Shown: positions 25,548 through 34,940, counted from the stretch's first letter. The stretch is 64,000 nucleotides of DNA from Paenibacillus sp. Soil787 (GCF_001429545.1 NZ_LMSP01000046.1:55649-119648), one strand, 5' to 3'. Program-made: numbers and translations. The notes: generated by a model from the sequence alone, not told the origin.

Positions 25548-25919
25548 ATGAACTTTGTAATCAGTGATTGGGTTGTGGCAACTACAAATGAAGATGAAAT
25601 GCTGCATGGTTATATTGAGTCTATAGATGTGCTGCAAGGCATTGCTCGGGTGCACGTTATTGCATCGGATCGTGAAACTGCCATCGGAAGAATAATGGAA
25701 GTAAGCAGTCAAGACGTTAAGAAATTACCGGTAAGCGAGTTTGATATAGAAGATCAAGTAAAGAGCTTGATTGATGTGGCGCTAACAACGCGAGATGAGC
25801 AATGGTTCAATGAATTGTCTGCGAAACTATTTGCTATTCAAAATAATGGCGCAAAACGCGGTGAGCGTGATGTATTTCCGTCCTACTATCATAACCGCTT
25901 AGGTGTTGATCAGTTTTAA
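25548..25919 (+). CDS. IDEAL domain protein
   Basis: A 123-residue protein. Residues 1-60 form a small beta-rich segment (FVISDWVVATTNEDEMLHGY, then IARVHVIASD); residues ~75-95 match the IDEAL domain (LIDVALTTRDEQWFNELSAKL), a short helical module of Firmicutes seen alone or on regulators; its role is poorly known. The ATG at 25548 has GGCGGTGAT upstream and is preferred to one at 25533. The promoter is unusually strong in sequence and carries an operator. Confidence 0.8.
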   Translation: MNFVISDWVVATTNEDEMLHGYIESIDVLQGIARVHVIASDRETAIGRIMEVSSQDVKKLPVSEFDIEDQVKSLIDVALTTRDEQWFNELSAKLFAIQNNGAKRGERDVFPSYYHNRLGVDQF

Positions 25920-25935
25920 TGGGTCGTATAAAAGA

Positions 25936-25990
25936 AAAAGCCAATCCAAGAAACATGTCCTGCATGTTGTCTGATGGATTGGCTTTTTAG
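25936..25990. terminator. bidirectional rho-independent terminator
   Basis: AAAAGCCAATCCA / TGGATTGGCTTTTT with an inner ACATG/CATGT stem, between the convergent IDEAL and exonuclease genes. Confidence 0.85.
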
Positions 25991-25999
25991 TTTTCCCGC

Positions 26000-26779
26000 T
26001 TACTGTATAGGTGCCTTGTTGGAGACTTGTTGTACTTTCGTGAGTTCCGCGGTAAAAAGAGTCTGTAGTTCTGCGACTTTTCTAGGATCAGCAAGTGTCA
26101 CTTTGTCAGCGAAATAATGTTCAACGAGCAGTTCCCACGTTGGGGTTACCTTTTGAGATGTCATGGCTCGAATAGCGGTCTTAACCAACCTTCGTTCCTT
26201 GGCGTTAGTGTACACGTCGATATACTGCTGTTTGCGATCGAAATCTAACTCTGTAAAAATAGCGCGAAATACCTCAGCTGTCATACGCGCGTCGTCTAAA
26301 GCCCTGTGAGCGGAGCCTTCAGCAGCAATATTAAGATCGAGTAAAGCAGCCTCGACACTGACATCATTTGTGACATTTTTATAACGGATAAACCCTTTCA
26401 ATAGATCAAAATAGCTCGCCGCCATCCAGTATGCATCATCTAACTTATGCATCCGCGTATCATATACGATGCGTTTCAAATCCTCGCCACCCCAGGTGAC
26501 TAGCAGGAAAGCCTCACTTTTATTTAGCCAGTCCACGAAATCCGTAATGACTTTACGAAAGCCGTAGGCTTGATCGATATCTTCTTGGGGAATGCCCGTT
26601 TTTTTCTTGATAAATCCATTTAATTTGGAAAAATAAACAGGTTTGACTAAAGATGAAAACTCATCAATAGCTCGTAGGGAGGAATCTAATCGGACTGCTC
26701 CAATCTCAATAACCTCCATTGGTAAATCACTCGCAAACTTGCGACCGTTGAATTCAATGTCCAAAATAATGTAGTCCAT
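26000..26779 (-). CDS. DnaQ-like (DEDDh) 3'-5' exonuclease family protein
   Basis: A 259-residue protein. ExoI is the D7-I-E9 pair in YIILDIEFNGR; ExoII lies in VTWGGEDLKRIVYDTR; ExoIII is HRALDDARMT with its His and Asp. This is the DEDDh layout of DnaQ/KapD/RNase T-like nucleases that remove 3' nucleotides from DNA or RNA. A ~90-residue C-terminal extension (from RKQQYIDVYTNAKERRLV) is not recognised. The ATG at 26779 behind GGAAGCGGGGG avoids overlap with the upstream MFS gene; frames from 26863 would overlap it. Confidence 0.88.
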   Translation of the reverse strand: MDYIILDIEFNGRKFASDLPMEVIEIGAVRLDSSLRAIDEFSSLVKPVYFSKLNGFIKKKTGIPQEDIDQAYGFRKVITDFVDWLNKSEAFLLVTWGGEDLKRIVYDTRMHKLDDAYWMAASYFDLLKGFIRYKNVTNDVSVEAALLDLNIAAEGSAHRALDDARMTAEVFRAIFTELDFDRKQQYIDVYTNAKERRLVKTAIRAMTSQKVTPTWELLVEHYFADKVTLADPRKVAELQTLFTAELTKVQQVSNKAPIQ

Positions 26780-26828
26780 GATGTAGCCCCCGCTTCCTTC
26801 TCTGTGTTTCCATTCTATCAGAAAATGC

Positions 26829-27980
26829 CTAGGATACCAGCTTCCGTTTTCCATAGACCGCATTTAGAACGAAACTAAACAGTAGACCTGCAAAGGACAT
26901 TCCTGAAATCCATAGATATAATTGTTTCCCTCCAAAGCTTTCGTAGAACCAACCACCCAAATAGGAAGCGACGATCCCCGATACGCCAAAGAAAAGGATC
27001 GCAAGCACAGTCTGTCCCGTTGCACGCCATTCTTCAGGAACAATACGGTATAGATATTGGATTGCAGCTGAATAAAATATCGGGAATGTGAAGGTTTGCA
27101 GCAGCTGAATATACACGAGAATATGAGGATCAGTCACCCACGCGGATAGGAAAAAGCGAATAAAATAAAACACGGCGGTAAAAGAAATGATCGCTAATTC
27201 TTTTCCTTTGCGAAGCCACCAAAAGCTTAGAGCGAATACGAGAATTTCGCTTCCTGCTGCTAGAAACCAGGCCAAACCGACCATGTCTGGGGTTCCGCCT
27301 AATTTTCGAATATAGACGCCAAGAAATGTATCGTTGATCCGCTGCGGCACGGCAACAATAAAAATAAGCAACATAAACCATATGGTTTCCTTATTTCCTA
27401 GAAATTTTCGCAGACTTTTTAAAGAAATCGGTTTCCCTGTTACAGGCGCATCAGGCAATGGCAAGCAGATTAGAATGCTAATAATGCCTATACCAGCGAA
27501 CAAGAACGCCAAACTATTAATTCCGAAATATTGTGTGGCATAACCAACAACCAAGGACATAACCGCATAACCGACAGCTCCGAATGTTCGGATGGAACCG
27601 TAGCTTACCCCGTTAGCCTCCGCTGTTTGGAAATTTAGACTTTCTGTCAGGGGATCGAGAGGCATTAAGAAAAAATACATCAGCATCGTAAAAAGTAGAA
27701 GCACAATAAAGCTGGATGAGGCGTATAACAAGTACCCCACAATGGTTGAACTTCCTAAGAGGAGTAACATAACCTTTTTAATGGTCTTCGTCCGATCACT
27801 GATCATCCCCCATAAAGGTTGCGAGAAGATGGCAATGAAGCCTCCCGTTCCAATAATGAGACCAATCTTCGTTGCTGGAAGCCCTTGCGCATCCAAATAG
27901 ACGGGAAGAAATGAAACAAACATAGCCAGAAGTGCAAAATACAAAAAGTTAAACGAACGCAATAAATTTGAAGAATTCAT
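26829..27980 (-). CDS. MFS transporter (LacY/nucleoside-symporter-like)
   Basis: A 383-residue protein with 12 predicted transmembrane segments. Motif A-like GMISDRTKTIKKV follows TM2; the N-terminal SFNFLYFALLAMFVSFLPVYL and the compact length match the MFS_1-like group that includes LacY and nucleoside symporters. The substrate is unknown, possibly a sugar or nucleoside. The ATG has AAGGTTAAGG ahead. It lies 48 bases before the exonuclease gene on the same strand. Confidence 0.87.
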   Translation of the reverse strand: MNSSNLLRSFNFLYFALLAMFVSFLPVYLDAQGLPATKIGLIIGTGGFIAIFSQPLWGMISDRTKTIKKVMLLLLGSSTIVGYLLYASSSFIVLLLFTMLMYFFLMPLDPLTESLNFQTAEANGVSYGSIRTFGAVGYAVMSLVVGYATQYFGINSLAFLFAGIGIISILICLPLPDAPVTGKPISLKSLRKFLGNKETIWFMLLIFIVAVPQRINDTFLGVYIRKLGGTPDMVGLAWFLAAGSEILVFALSFWWLRKGKELAIISFTAVFYFIRFFLSAWVTDPHILVYIQLLQTFTFPIFYSAAIQYLYRIVPEEWRATGQTVLAILFFGVSGIVASYLGGWFYESFGGKQLYLWISGMSFAGLLFSFVLNAVYGKRKLVS

Positions 27981-28077
27981 GATGACCTTAACCTTCCCAG
28001 ATAAATTAGCTCATGCTGTTGTAAAACTACATTCTAACATGTCATGGTAAGAATCCCAAGTAAATAAGGCGATTTTT

Positions 28078-28872
28078 TCAGAGACGTACCTCTGAGGGAT
28101 TCGTCCCGGTTACCTTTTTGAACTGTCGACTAAAGAAATAAATGCTCCGATAGCCTAGCGCTTCTGAAACTTCCCCAACATTCATTCCAAGTCTAAGAAG
28201 ATACGTGGCACGTTCAATTCTCTTCTTAATGATATAGGACTCAATCGTTTGGCCCATGATTTTTTTGAATTTAAGTGAAAAGTAGCGTGGTGAAAGGTGC
28301 GCTTGTTTGGCTAAGTCATGGATGCTGTGTTGGCGCCCCGGATCTTGTATGATATGGGCCGCGATGTCCATAATCACCCGATTCATAGAACGGTGAGCAG
28401 GATCACCTTGCGCTTGGTTTCCTGGGATTTGGCGTTCAAACATGAGCAATAACAAACGAAGCAGCATCGTGGCTTCCTCGTCGTGTCCATATCCGCCAGT
28501 CAACCGAACATGAACGAAACGGTCTAAGTAGGGCTCATGAAATTCCGAGGGGTCAAAGTGGACGAATGAAGGAAGAGATACTACGGGAAATACCGTACCT
28601 TTCGTGTTGAAGTGGATATAGGTAACCGTAAGAGGGCGCTCCGGGTTATGCTTGGCACTCGTTAAATCTCCTGGACGAAAGAGAAAACAATCCCCTTTGC
28701 GGACATGGTAATGAGCACGATTCAGGCTGACCTCGCCTTCGCCGTCCCATACATACCAGAAGTCGTAATCATCGAATGGCTCATGTTCACGGCTCCATTT
28801 CCAGTTAGGTTCACAGATGACTTTGCCGAAATAACCGTCTAGGACGAGCTCCTGAGATGTGAAAACAGACAT
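28078..28872 (-). CDS. AraC family transcriptional regulator
   Basis: A 264-residue regulator with an N-terminal cupin-type domain (DDYDFWYVWDGEGEVSLN, then KGDCFLFRPGD) and a C-terminal double helix-turn-helix (IHDLAKQAHLSPRYFSLKFKK, here abbreviated to residues ~180-200, and ALGYRSIYFFSRQFKKVTG). It is divergent from the PhyH-SMP30-UlaG genes at 29005-31672 and is the likely regulator of that catabolic set. The ATG at 28872 follows GGAGGAAA; a longer frame to 28911 lacks a ribosome binding site. Confidence 0.88.
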   Translation of the reverse strand: MSVFTSQELVLDGYFGKVICEPNWKWSREHEPFDDYDFWYVWDGEGEVSLNRAHYHVRKGDCFLFRPGDLTSAKHNPERPLTVTYIHFNTKGTVFPVVSLPSFVHFDPSEFHEPYLDRFVHVRLTGGYGHDEEATMLLRLLLLMFERQIPGNQAQGDPAHRSMNRVIMDIAAHIIQDPGRQHSIHDLAKQAHLSPRYFSLKFKKIMGQTIESYIIKKRIERATYLLRLGMNVGEVSEALGYRSIYFFSRQFKKVTGTNPSEVRL

Positions 28873-28932
28873 GAAAGATTTCCTCCGATTTATGTAAAAT
28901 AGTGCAAACAATGATGTGTTTTAATGCATTTA

Positions 28933-28973
28933 GTTTACTACCTTCCGTTCCTATAATAAAGATAGGAGTAAAC
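28933..28973 (+). promoter_or_regulatory. inverted repeat flanking the PhyH promoter -10
   Basis: GTTTACT (28933-28939) and AGTAAAC (28967-28973) bracket a TATAAT (28952-28957) that faces the PhyH gene. There is no good -35. It is a candidate operator in the AraC/PhyH divergent interval. Confidence 0.5.
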
Positions 28974-29004
28974 AAATAATTTAAAGTGGAAGGGGTTATC
29001 CCAA

Positions 29005-29832
29005 ATGTCAGAAATAAGTTCTGCTGAAGAAATCTCGGCACAGCTTTACCGGTATGACCGCATTGCGAATAAATGGAATGGCTTCGAAAACTGGGGTCAG
29101 GAACAGCTCCAGCAATATCGGAAAGACGGCTATGCGGCGTTAGAGCATGTGCTCAATGAAAAAGAAATCGAGGATGCGAAGAGGGCCTTGTATGAGATTA
29201 TTTTTGTAGATGACAAAGGAGCCCAAATTCAGTTCACGAAACCAAGCAAGGAATTGAAAACGGAAGAAGAACGTGAACTAGCCGTTCGTAAAGTCAGCGA
29301 GTTCGCCCGAGTGGAAGAACGGTTCAAACGGATAGCCTATCATCCTGCTATACTTGGGGCAGTGCGAGATATACTTGGCGAGGAGCCGCGTCTTGTCCAG
29401 GATATGGCCTTACTCAAGCCTCCACACGGAGGGGGTGAAAAGCCGTGGCATCAAGACATGGCATACGGAAACCTTGCCTATGAGAAAGCAGTGGTAGGCG
29501 TATGGATTGCTTTGGATGAAGCTGCGCTGGATAATGGCTGCATGCATGTTATTCCCGGTTCGCACGCGGATGGCGCAACGCCGCATTATGCCATTCGGGA
29601 TTGGCAAATTTGTGATTCGCATGTAGCTGTTGAGAAGGATGTAGCAGTACCCTTATTGCCAGGCGGAATCCTTTTGTTCCACGGTTTACTTAAGCATGGG
29701 ACACCTTATAATCTATCTCCGAAGAAACGGCGCGCGCTGCAGTTTCATTATGTTGGAGCGTCTGCTTCTAAACTGACCCCAAAAGAGTATAAACGTTTCT
29801 TCACCAATGAAATGAGCGGGGCTGAGTGTTGA
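29005..29832 (+). CDS. phytanoyl-CoA dioxygenase family protein
   Basis: A 275-residue PhyH-type Fe(II)/2-oxoglutarate oxygenase. H149-Q-D151 (KPWHQDMAYG) and H231 (LLKHGTPYNLS) supply the iron ligands; R242 or R243 would bind 2-oxoglutarate. The block DNGCMHVIPGSH is characteristic. It is the first gene of a set with SMP-30 lactonase and UlaG-like hydrolase and is divergent from an AraC gene, so it probably hydroxylates a sugar, polyol or carboxylate for catabolism; the substrate is not deducible. ATG with AAGGGG. Confidence 0.9.
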   Translation: MSEISSAEEISAQLYRYDRIANKWNGFENWGQEQLQQYRKDGYAALEHVLNEKEIEDAKRALYEIIFVDDKGAQIQFTKPSKELKTEEERELAVRKVSEFARVEERFKRIAYHPAILGAVRDILGEEPRLVQDMALLKPPHGGGEKPWHQDMAYGNLAYEKAVVGVWIALDEAALDNGCMHVIPGSHADGATPHYAIRDWQICDSHVAVEKDVAVPLLPGGILLFHGLLKHGTPYNLSPKKRRALQFHYVGASASKLTPKEYKRFFTNEMSGAEC

Positions 29833-29957
29833 TTCAAACTAGCATAAGGTCAGGACATTTTAAGACATACAAAGAAGATGAGAACTCGATAGCGACTTCC
29901 TGCATCTTCCAATCTCTATGAGGACGGTTTACAATTAGAGAGAGGAGTTGATGCATA

Positions 29958-30860
29958 ATGGGATCACCAATCGTGCGACTTGTACTTGATGCCAAAGCCA
30001 CACTGGCTGAAGGACCGTGCTGGAATGCGGAACAGCGTTTGTTGTATTGGGTTGATATTATTGGAAAGAAATTTGGAAGATTTGATCCTGAAACTAGGCT
30101 AAACGAAGACTTTTCCATTGGGGAATATGTCGGTGCTGTGGTCTGCGCCGGTGAGAATGAGGTTGTGTTAGCGACACAATCTGGATTCCAAACGTACCAG
30201 ATGCAGCAGCGTAAGCTTACGCCTCTTGTTGATCCGGAATCACATTTACCGGGAAATCGATTTAACGATGGAAAATGTGATGCTAACGGACGATTCTGGG
30301 CGGGCACCATGGAGATTATTGAAAAAGAGCCAACAGGCTCACTCTATGTGCTAGAAACGGATCATAGTTATCGCAAGGTTTACGAGGGAGTAGGCGTTTC
30401 CAACGGGATCGCTTGGAGCCTAGACGAGAAAGAAATGTACTATATCGATTCGATGAAAAGGCTAGTGCTTGCTTTTGAGTATGAGGCGGATAAAGGGGAA
30501 GTTAGCAACCCGAGAACACTGATCGATTTTCAAAATGAACAAGGTTTCCCTGACGGGATGACGATCGATGAAGAAGGGATGCTATGGATCGCCCATTGGG
30601 ATGGCTGGCAGGTTTCCCGTTGGAATCCCAAAACAGGTCAAAAGATAGACAGCATTGCCATTCCCGCAGCTAAAGTAACCTCTTGTGTTTTCGGGGGAGA
30701 CGAGCTAGACACCTTGTATGTTACGACAGCCCGAAAGGGTATTCAGGAGGGGCAAGCGGGGGATCAGCCACATGCTGGAGGGATTTTTGCGGTAAAGCCA
30801 GGTGTAAAAGGTACGAAGACGCATTCATTCGGAGTACAGCATGAGGAACGGAAAGGGTAG
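29958..30860 (+). CDS. SMP-30/gluconolactonase/regucalcin family lactonase
   Basis: A 300-residue six-bladed beta-propeller. The expected metal and substrate residues are recognisable: E18 in TLAEGPCW, the NRFNDGKCDANGRFWAGTM block near 100-120, the Asn of GVSNGIAWS, and the Asp of GFPDGMTIDEEG. It hydrolyses aldonolactones or related esters. It follows PhyH by 125 bases, and the UlaG-like gene starts five bases after its stop, so these two are cotranscribed. ATG with GAGGAG. Confidence 0.92.
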   Translation: MGSPIVRLVLDAKATLAEGPCWNAEQRLLYWVDIIGKKFGRFDPETRLNEDFSIGEYVGAVVCAGENEVVLATQSGFQTYQMQQRKLTPLVDPESHLPGNRFNDGKCDANGRFWAGTMEIIEKEPTGSLYVLETDHSYRKVYEGVGVSNGIAWSLDEKEMYYIDSMKRLVLAFEYEADKGEVSNPRTLIDFQNEQGFPDGMTIDEEGMLWIAHWDGWQVSRWNPKTGQKIDSIAIPAAKVTSCVFGGDELDTLYVTTARKGIQEGQAGDQPHAGGIFAVKPGVKGTKTHSFGVQHEERKG

Positions 30861-30865
30861 GTTCT

Positions 30866-31672
30866 ATGTCACATGAGAACAGACATTTAAAGATTCAGTA
30901 TATTGGTCAGGTCGGCGTTATTCTGCGTAAAAACGATATCGCAATCGCTATCGATCCTTATTTGACGGATTCCGTTGATCAGCTTTCTGGGTTTCCAGAG
31001 GGTTTTTGGAAGCGGAGGTATGCTCCTCCTGTGAAGCCGGAGACACTAACGGATTTGGATCTTGTGCTTTGTACGCATGAGCATTTGGACCACATGGATC
31101 CAGATACGCTGCGGGCAATCGCTGTGGCATCTCCCAACTGTCAGTTTGGCGCTCCTAAGTCGTGCTTGCCTGGGCTTATGGCGATCGGCATTTCAGCAGA
31201 GCGTTTGCATGCACTTGGGACCGAGGAGGAATTTCCATACGGCGCTGATCTGATTATTCACCCTATTCCGGCTTGGCACGAGGAGCGGGTACGAGATAGT
31301 GAAGGCTGGGATCACTACTTAGGCTACGTCTTACAATGGGATGGCTTGTGCATTTATCATGCAGGGGATACGCTTCTGACCGAGGAGTTAGTGGAGGCGC
31401 TGTCCGGCTTCACTATCGATGTAGGTTTTCTGCCGATTAATGGAAGGGACATTTTCCGTAATCGCCTCGGTGTCGTCGGCAACATGAACGCTCTGGAAGC
31501 GGCAGACCTAGCGGCTCACCTGGAATTCGGCATCGTTGTGCCTGTGCACTTCGATATGTATGACAACAATAGTGAAGGGATCGCTCCCTTCGTTGACCGT
31601 TTATTTCAGAAGCATCCAGGACAGAGGTTTCATATTTTTCAACCGGGTGAAATACTGGTTTTTTACAAATAA
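30866..31672 (+). CDS. UlaG-like metallo-beta-lactamase fold hydrolase
   Basis: A 268-residue MBL-fold protein. The metal-binding motif is H71-E-H73-L-D75-H76 (CTHEHLDHMD), with further ligands in YHAGDTLLTEE and VPVHFDMYDNN. The length and the spacing fit the ascorbate-6-phosphate lactonase (UlaG) group rather than beta-lactamases. With SMP-30 and PhyH genes upstream it probably opens a lactone or cleaves an ester in sugar-acid catabolism. Its last 10 bases overlap the convergent chromate transporter gene. Confidence 0.88.
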   Translation: MSHENRHLKIQYIGQVGVILRKNDIAIAIDPYLTDSVDQLSGFPEGFWKRRYAPPVKPETLTDLDLVLCTHEHLDHMDPDTLRAIAVASPNCQFGAPKSCLPGLMAIGISAERLHALGTEEEFPYGADLIIHPIPAWHEERVRDSEGWDHYLGYVLQWDGLCIYHAGDTLLTEELVEALSGFTIDVGFLPINGRDIFRNRLGVVGNMNALEAADLAAHLEFGIVVPVHFDMYDNNSEGIAPFVDRLFQKHPGQRFHIFQPGEILVFYK

Positions 31673-32862
31673 TACAAAGCTTCACCAACAACAGCCCCTA
31701 AGAGGACGATGCACCAAGGTGGTAATTTCCAGAACACCAGCAAGCCAAACAACACGATAACCAATGCAAAATCATAAGGACGAATAATAGCTGTTGTCCA
31801 TAACGGGTTATAAAGGGCCGCGAGCAGGATTCCGACAACGGCCGCATTAATGCCTACGAAAGCACTTTGAATTTTGACATTTGTTCGTAATGAATTCCAA
31901 AAAGGTAATGCTCCTATAATCAAGAGATAAGCAGGCAGGAAAATGGCCACTGTTCCCACGAGAGCCCCTCTGAATCCGGCAAACATAGCGCCCAAATACG
32001 TGCCAAATGTAAAAAGCGGACCGGGAACTGCCTGCGTAGCACCATATCCAGCCAGAAAGGCTTCTTTACTTACCCAACCTTGCGGGACAACTTCGCGTTC
32101 CAAAAGGGGAAGAATGACATGGCCGCCGCCGAAGACCAAGGAACCTACTCGATAAAACGAGTCGAAAAGGGAGTAGAGCTGCGAGTGCCATATACCGTTT
32201 ATAATTGGTAGAAGCAGGAGCAGCAGCGCATACAAGACCAAGCAAAAGATCGCAACAGACCGATGAACATGCACTCGAATGGAACTGTTTTTTGGGCTCG
32301 AAACGCTTTTGAAGGCTAATAGTCCGATGAGTCCGGCGAGTATTATAATAACAACTTGGCTATAGACGGTTTGCCATAGCAAGGTTACCGAAGCTGCCGC
32401 AATAGCTATGGAGGCAGTGCTTTTATCTGATGCTAACTTTTTTCCCATGCTGAGAACAGCTTGTGCGACGATGGCTACGGCGACGATTTTGAGGCCGTGA
32501 ATCCAGCCGGTGCTGCTAACATCCATGGCTTTCATCAGTAGGGAAAAGAGGAGTAAGAGGATTATAGAAGGTAACGTAAATCCTAGCCAAGCAGCTGCGC
32601 CTCCCAATAACCCGGCCCGGATTGTACCGATACCAACGCCTACTTGACTGCTGGCGGGGCCAGGGAGAAACTGGCATAAAGCAACGAGATCGGCGTAACT
32701 TTTCTCATCCATCCATTTACGTTTCTGGATATACTCGTTGTGAAAATAACCCAGATGAGCAATGGGTCCACCGAAGGATGTCAATCCTAATTTTGTTGAT
32801 ACGAGAAATACTTCAAGCAATGCTCTTCCTTTACTTTGCTGTGTTTTTGCAGCGGTGTCCAA
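31663..32862 (-). CDS. chrA: chromate transporter (CHR family, two-domain)
   Basis: A 399-residue long-chain CHR protein with two homologous halves: the first has TSFGGPIAHLGYFHNEY, ALCQFLPGPASSQ and IGTIRAGLLGG; the second has LVFGGGHVILPLLEREV and ATQAVPGPLFTFGTYLG. It expels chromate from the cytoplasm by coupling to the membrane potential; many homologues have no proven chromate role. I choose the TTG at 32862 because GGGGAGG lies seven bases ahead; the ATG at 32895 has no ribosome binding site. Confidence 0.92.
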   Translation of the reverse strand: MDTAAKTQQSKGRALLEVFLVSTKLGLTSFGGPIAHLGYFHNEYIQKRKWMDEKSYADLVALCQFLPGPASSQVGVGIGTIRAGLLGGAAAWLGFTLPSIILLLLFSLLMKAMDVSSTGWIHGLKIVAVAIVAQAVLSMGKKLASDKSTASIAIAAASVTLLWQTVYSQVVIIILAGLIGLLAFKSVSSPKNSSIRVHVHRSVAIFCLVLYALLLLLLPIINGIWHSQLYSLFDSFYRVGSLVFGGGHVILPLLEREVVPQGWVSKEAFLAGYGATQAVPGPLFTFGTYLGAMFAGFRGALVGTVAIFLPAYLLIIGALPFWNSLRTNVKIQSAFVGINAAVVGILLAALYNPLWTTAIIRPYDFALVIVLFGLLVFWKLPPWCIVLLGAVVGEALYYL

Positions 32863-32991
32863 CCTAGTTCCTCCCCAATGACGTTTGATGAACATCTAAG
32901 TCATATAAGTGTAGCGGAAAATGCAACGCGATTCTACCGATTAACACAAATAATACAGTAATGAGGACCATCCGATTACTCCAACACATAT

Positions 32992-33036
32992 AAAAGGATC
33001 TTGAACTCTACTTGGGTAGAAATCATGATCCTTTTT
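32992..33036. terminator. probable rho-independent terminator
   Basis: AAAAGGATC / GATCCTTTTT with an inner CTAC/GTAG pairing. It lies after the sigma-54-type regulator on the minus strand; the A-run upstream and the T-run downstream would allow either direction. Confidence 0.65.
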
Positions 33037-33073
33037 AGTGCTCTTGAATAAGCGGGAGTCCATCAAAATCATC

Positions 33074-34792
33074 TCACTCCAGCTGATACTCCTTCATCTT
33101 GTTGTAAAGGGTACCGCGGGAGATGCCGAGCAGTTTGGCTGCCGCGCTTTTATTGCCTGCCGTTTTGGCTAAAGCATCTTCAATCAGATGTATTTCTTCC
33201 TCATCGGACACCTTCGCTTTTAATAAAATCGCCGCATCTGCTTCTGAAGAAGTAAATCTTGGTTGCTGCTCCTGTAAGGCGACTGGCAAATGTTCCAAGG
33301 TAATCAGGTCTTCATCATTAAGAATGATGCACCTCTCGATGACATTTTTCAATTCTTGGATGTTTCCTGGCCATGCGTAATTGGTCAATGCCAAGATGAC
33401 CTCTGGAGAAAGCGTTGGAACCGGTTTCTGGTATTGCAGTGAAAACTGCTTGAGATACATGTGGACCATCGCTGGAATATCTTCAGTTCTATCCCGTAAA
33501 GGCGGAATCCGAATGGAAATCACATTGAGCGCATAGTACAGATCCGAGCGGAATTCTTGATTGGCTAGCTTGCTGGCTAAATCTTGTGTAGTTGCGATAA
33601 TAATTCGGGTACGCACGCTGATAGGTTGACTTCCTCCTGAGCGAACGATCGTTTGCTGTGTGATGTAATGGTAAAGCTTAGCTTGAAGCTCTAATGGAAG
33701 CTTCTCGATTTCATTAATAAACAAAGTGCCGTCTTTGGCTAGCTCCAGCTTCCCAGCTTGTCCACTATCACTTCCCGTGAAGGCGCCCCCTTGATAGCCA
33801 AATAATTCGGCCTCCAATAACCCTGCGGGAACGATGCCGCAATTGATGGTCAAGAAAGGCTGCTCGGCTCTTGAACTCGATTGATGAATAATATGAGCAA
33901 GCTGCTCTTTGCCAACACCCGATTCTCCAATCAGGAGGACTGGTGTTTCTGTTGCTGCCACCTTCTTGGCCCATTGGATGACTTTGCCGATCGCAGGTCC
34001 TTTTCCTTTGATTAAGGTGAAAAGATCTTCCGCCTGATCTTTATGTGGTAGGCCGAAGGAATCGACTGTTGTTAATTGTTCGTTCAATCTTACCAACTGT
34101 GTAATATCCTGCTCGGTCGCAATACCTCCGATGATATGCCCCTGAGCATTCCTGATCGGTGACGCATTAATAAGGACATGGGTGTCCGGCCGCGGACGGT
34201 GGTAGGTATTACGAATCATCCGGCCTTCGTCCAAAATTTTCAAGACCATCAGTGTTTCGATATCAAAATGTTCGCCAATGCGTTTACCTAAAATATCTGC
34301 TGCCGGAAGATGATAGAGCTCCTCAGCGACGGAATTCCAACAAATCACAGCGCCGGCTCGATCAACGACTGTAACAGCATCAGTTACGGTATTCGCGAGT
34401 GCATTGAAATAGGCAGACCACTTTTGCAGCTCGGAAATGGCGATATTGAGATACGTGGATAAAACGGAGTATCCCGCGATGGTTCCATCCTTAGCTTTGA
34501 TAAGTACCGGTCGATTTGTTCGTTGAGGCACAAGCGGCAAAGGAGTGTTTTCGTCTACAGGAATAATCGCGGATACAAAGTATTTGCTGCTTTCTACCAA
34601 TTCTTGGATGTTCTTAGCGGAAAAGGCCGTCATGAGGCCTGTATCTTCCGGAGTAAATAAACATATTTCGTCGTGCCAATGGGCGATAACTGCCGTTCCT
34701 CTGTTTAAATAGGAAGAAAGCTCTTCGAGTGTTGTTTCAACAGGGAGTGTGATCATAGGGTTGTTCAACGGAAAGTGTTCAGTAATGAACAT
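33074..34792 (-). CDS. PAS-AAA+-Fis transcriptional regulator (sigma-54 activator type, atypical)
   Basis: A 572-residue protein. An N-terminal sensory region and a PAS domain (residues ~130-240, TVTDAVTVVDRAGAVICWN) precede a central AAA+ domain with Walker A GESGVGKE (K295). The Walker B is LFINEIE with N360 in place of the usual Asp, and the sigma-54 contact loop is GAFTGS (S341) instead of GAFTGA. The C-terminus is a Fis-type helix-turn-helix (NKSAAAKLLGISRGTLYNK). It is divergent from the proline dehydrogenase operon and is its likely regulator. The ATG at 34792 has GAGGTC upstream; an ATG at 34813 lacks one. Confidence 0.9.
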   Translation of the reverse strand: MFITEHFPLNNPMITLPVETTLEELSSYLNRGTAVIAHWHDEICLFTPEDTGLMTAFSAKNIQELVESSKYFVSAIIPVDENTPLPLVPQRTNRPVLIKAKDGTIAGYSVLSTYLNIAISELQKWSAYFNALANTVTDAVTVVDRAGAVICWNSVAEELYHLPAADILGKRIGEHFDIETLMVLKILDEGRMIRNTYHRPRPDTHVLINASPIRNAQGHIIGGIATEQDITQLVRLNEQLTTVDSFGLPHKDQAEDLFTLIKGKGPAIGKVIQWAKKVAATETPVLLIGESGVGKEQLAHIIHQSSSRAEQPFLTINCGIVPAGLLEAELFGYQGGAFTGSDSGQAGKLELAKDGTLFINEIEKLPLELQAKLYHYITQQTIVRSGGSQPISVRTRIIIATTQDLASKLANQEFRSDLYYALNVISIRIPPLRDRTEDIPAMVHMYLKQFSLQYQKPVPTLSPEVILALTNYAWPGNIQELKNVIERCIILNDEDLITLEHLPVALQEQQPRFTSSEADAAILLKAKVSDEEEIHLIEDALAKTAGNKSAAAKLLGISRGTLYNKMKEYQLE

Positions 34793-34940
34793 AATTGACC
34801 TCATTTGTACCATTTATTTGGTTTAAATTTACCATGAAAGCAGGGGGGGATTCAACACAGGAAGCCAAGATAGTGAGTATGATAAAGGGAAAGAACTAAA
34901 ATTTGTTCAAAAAAAAGAATAATACACACATAAACAAATA

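Noticed and set aside
33074-34792. RocR as the identity of the sigma-54-type regulator
   Set aside because: Its position by proline genes is suggestive, but the altered Walker B and GAFTGA and the different N-terminal region do not support the name.
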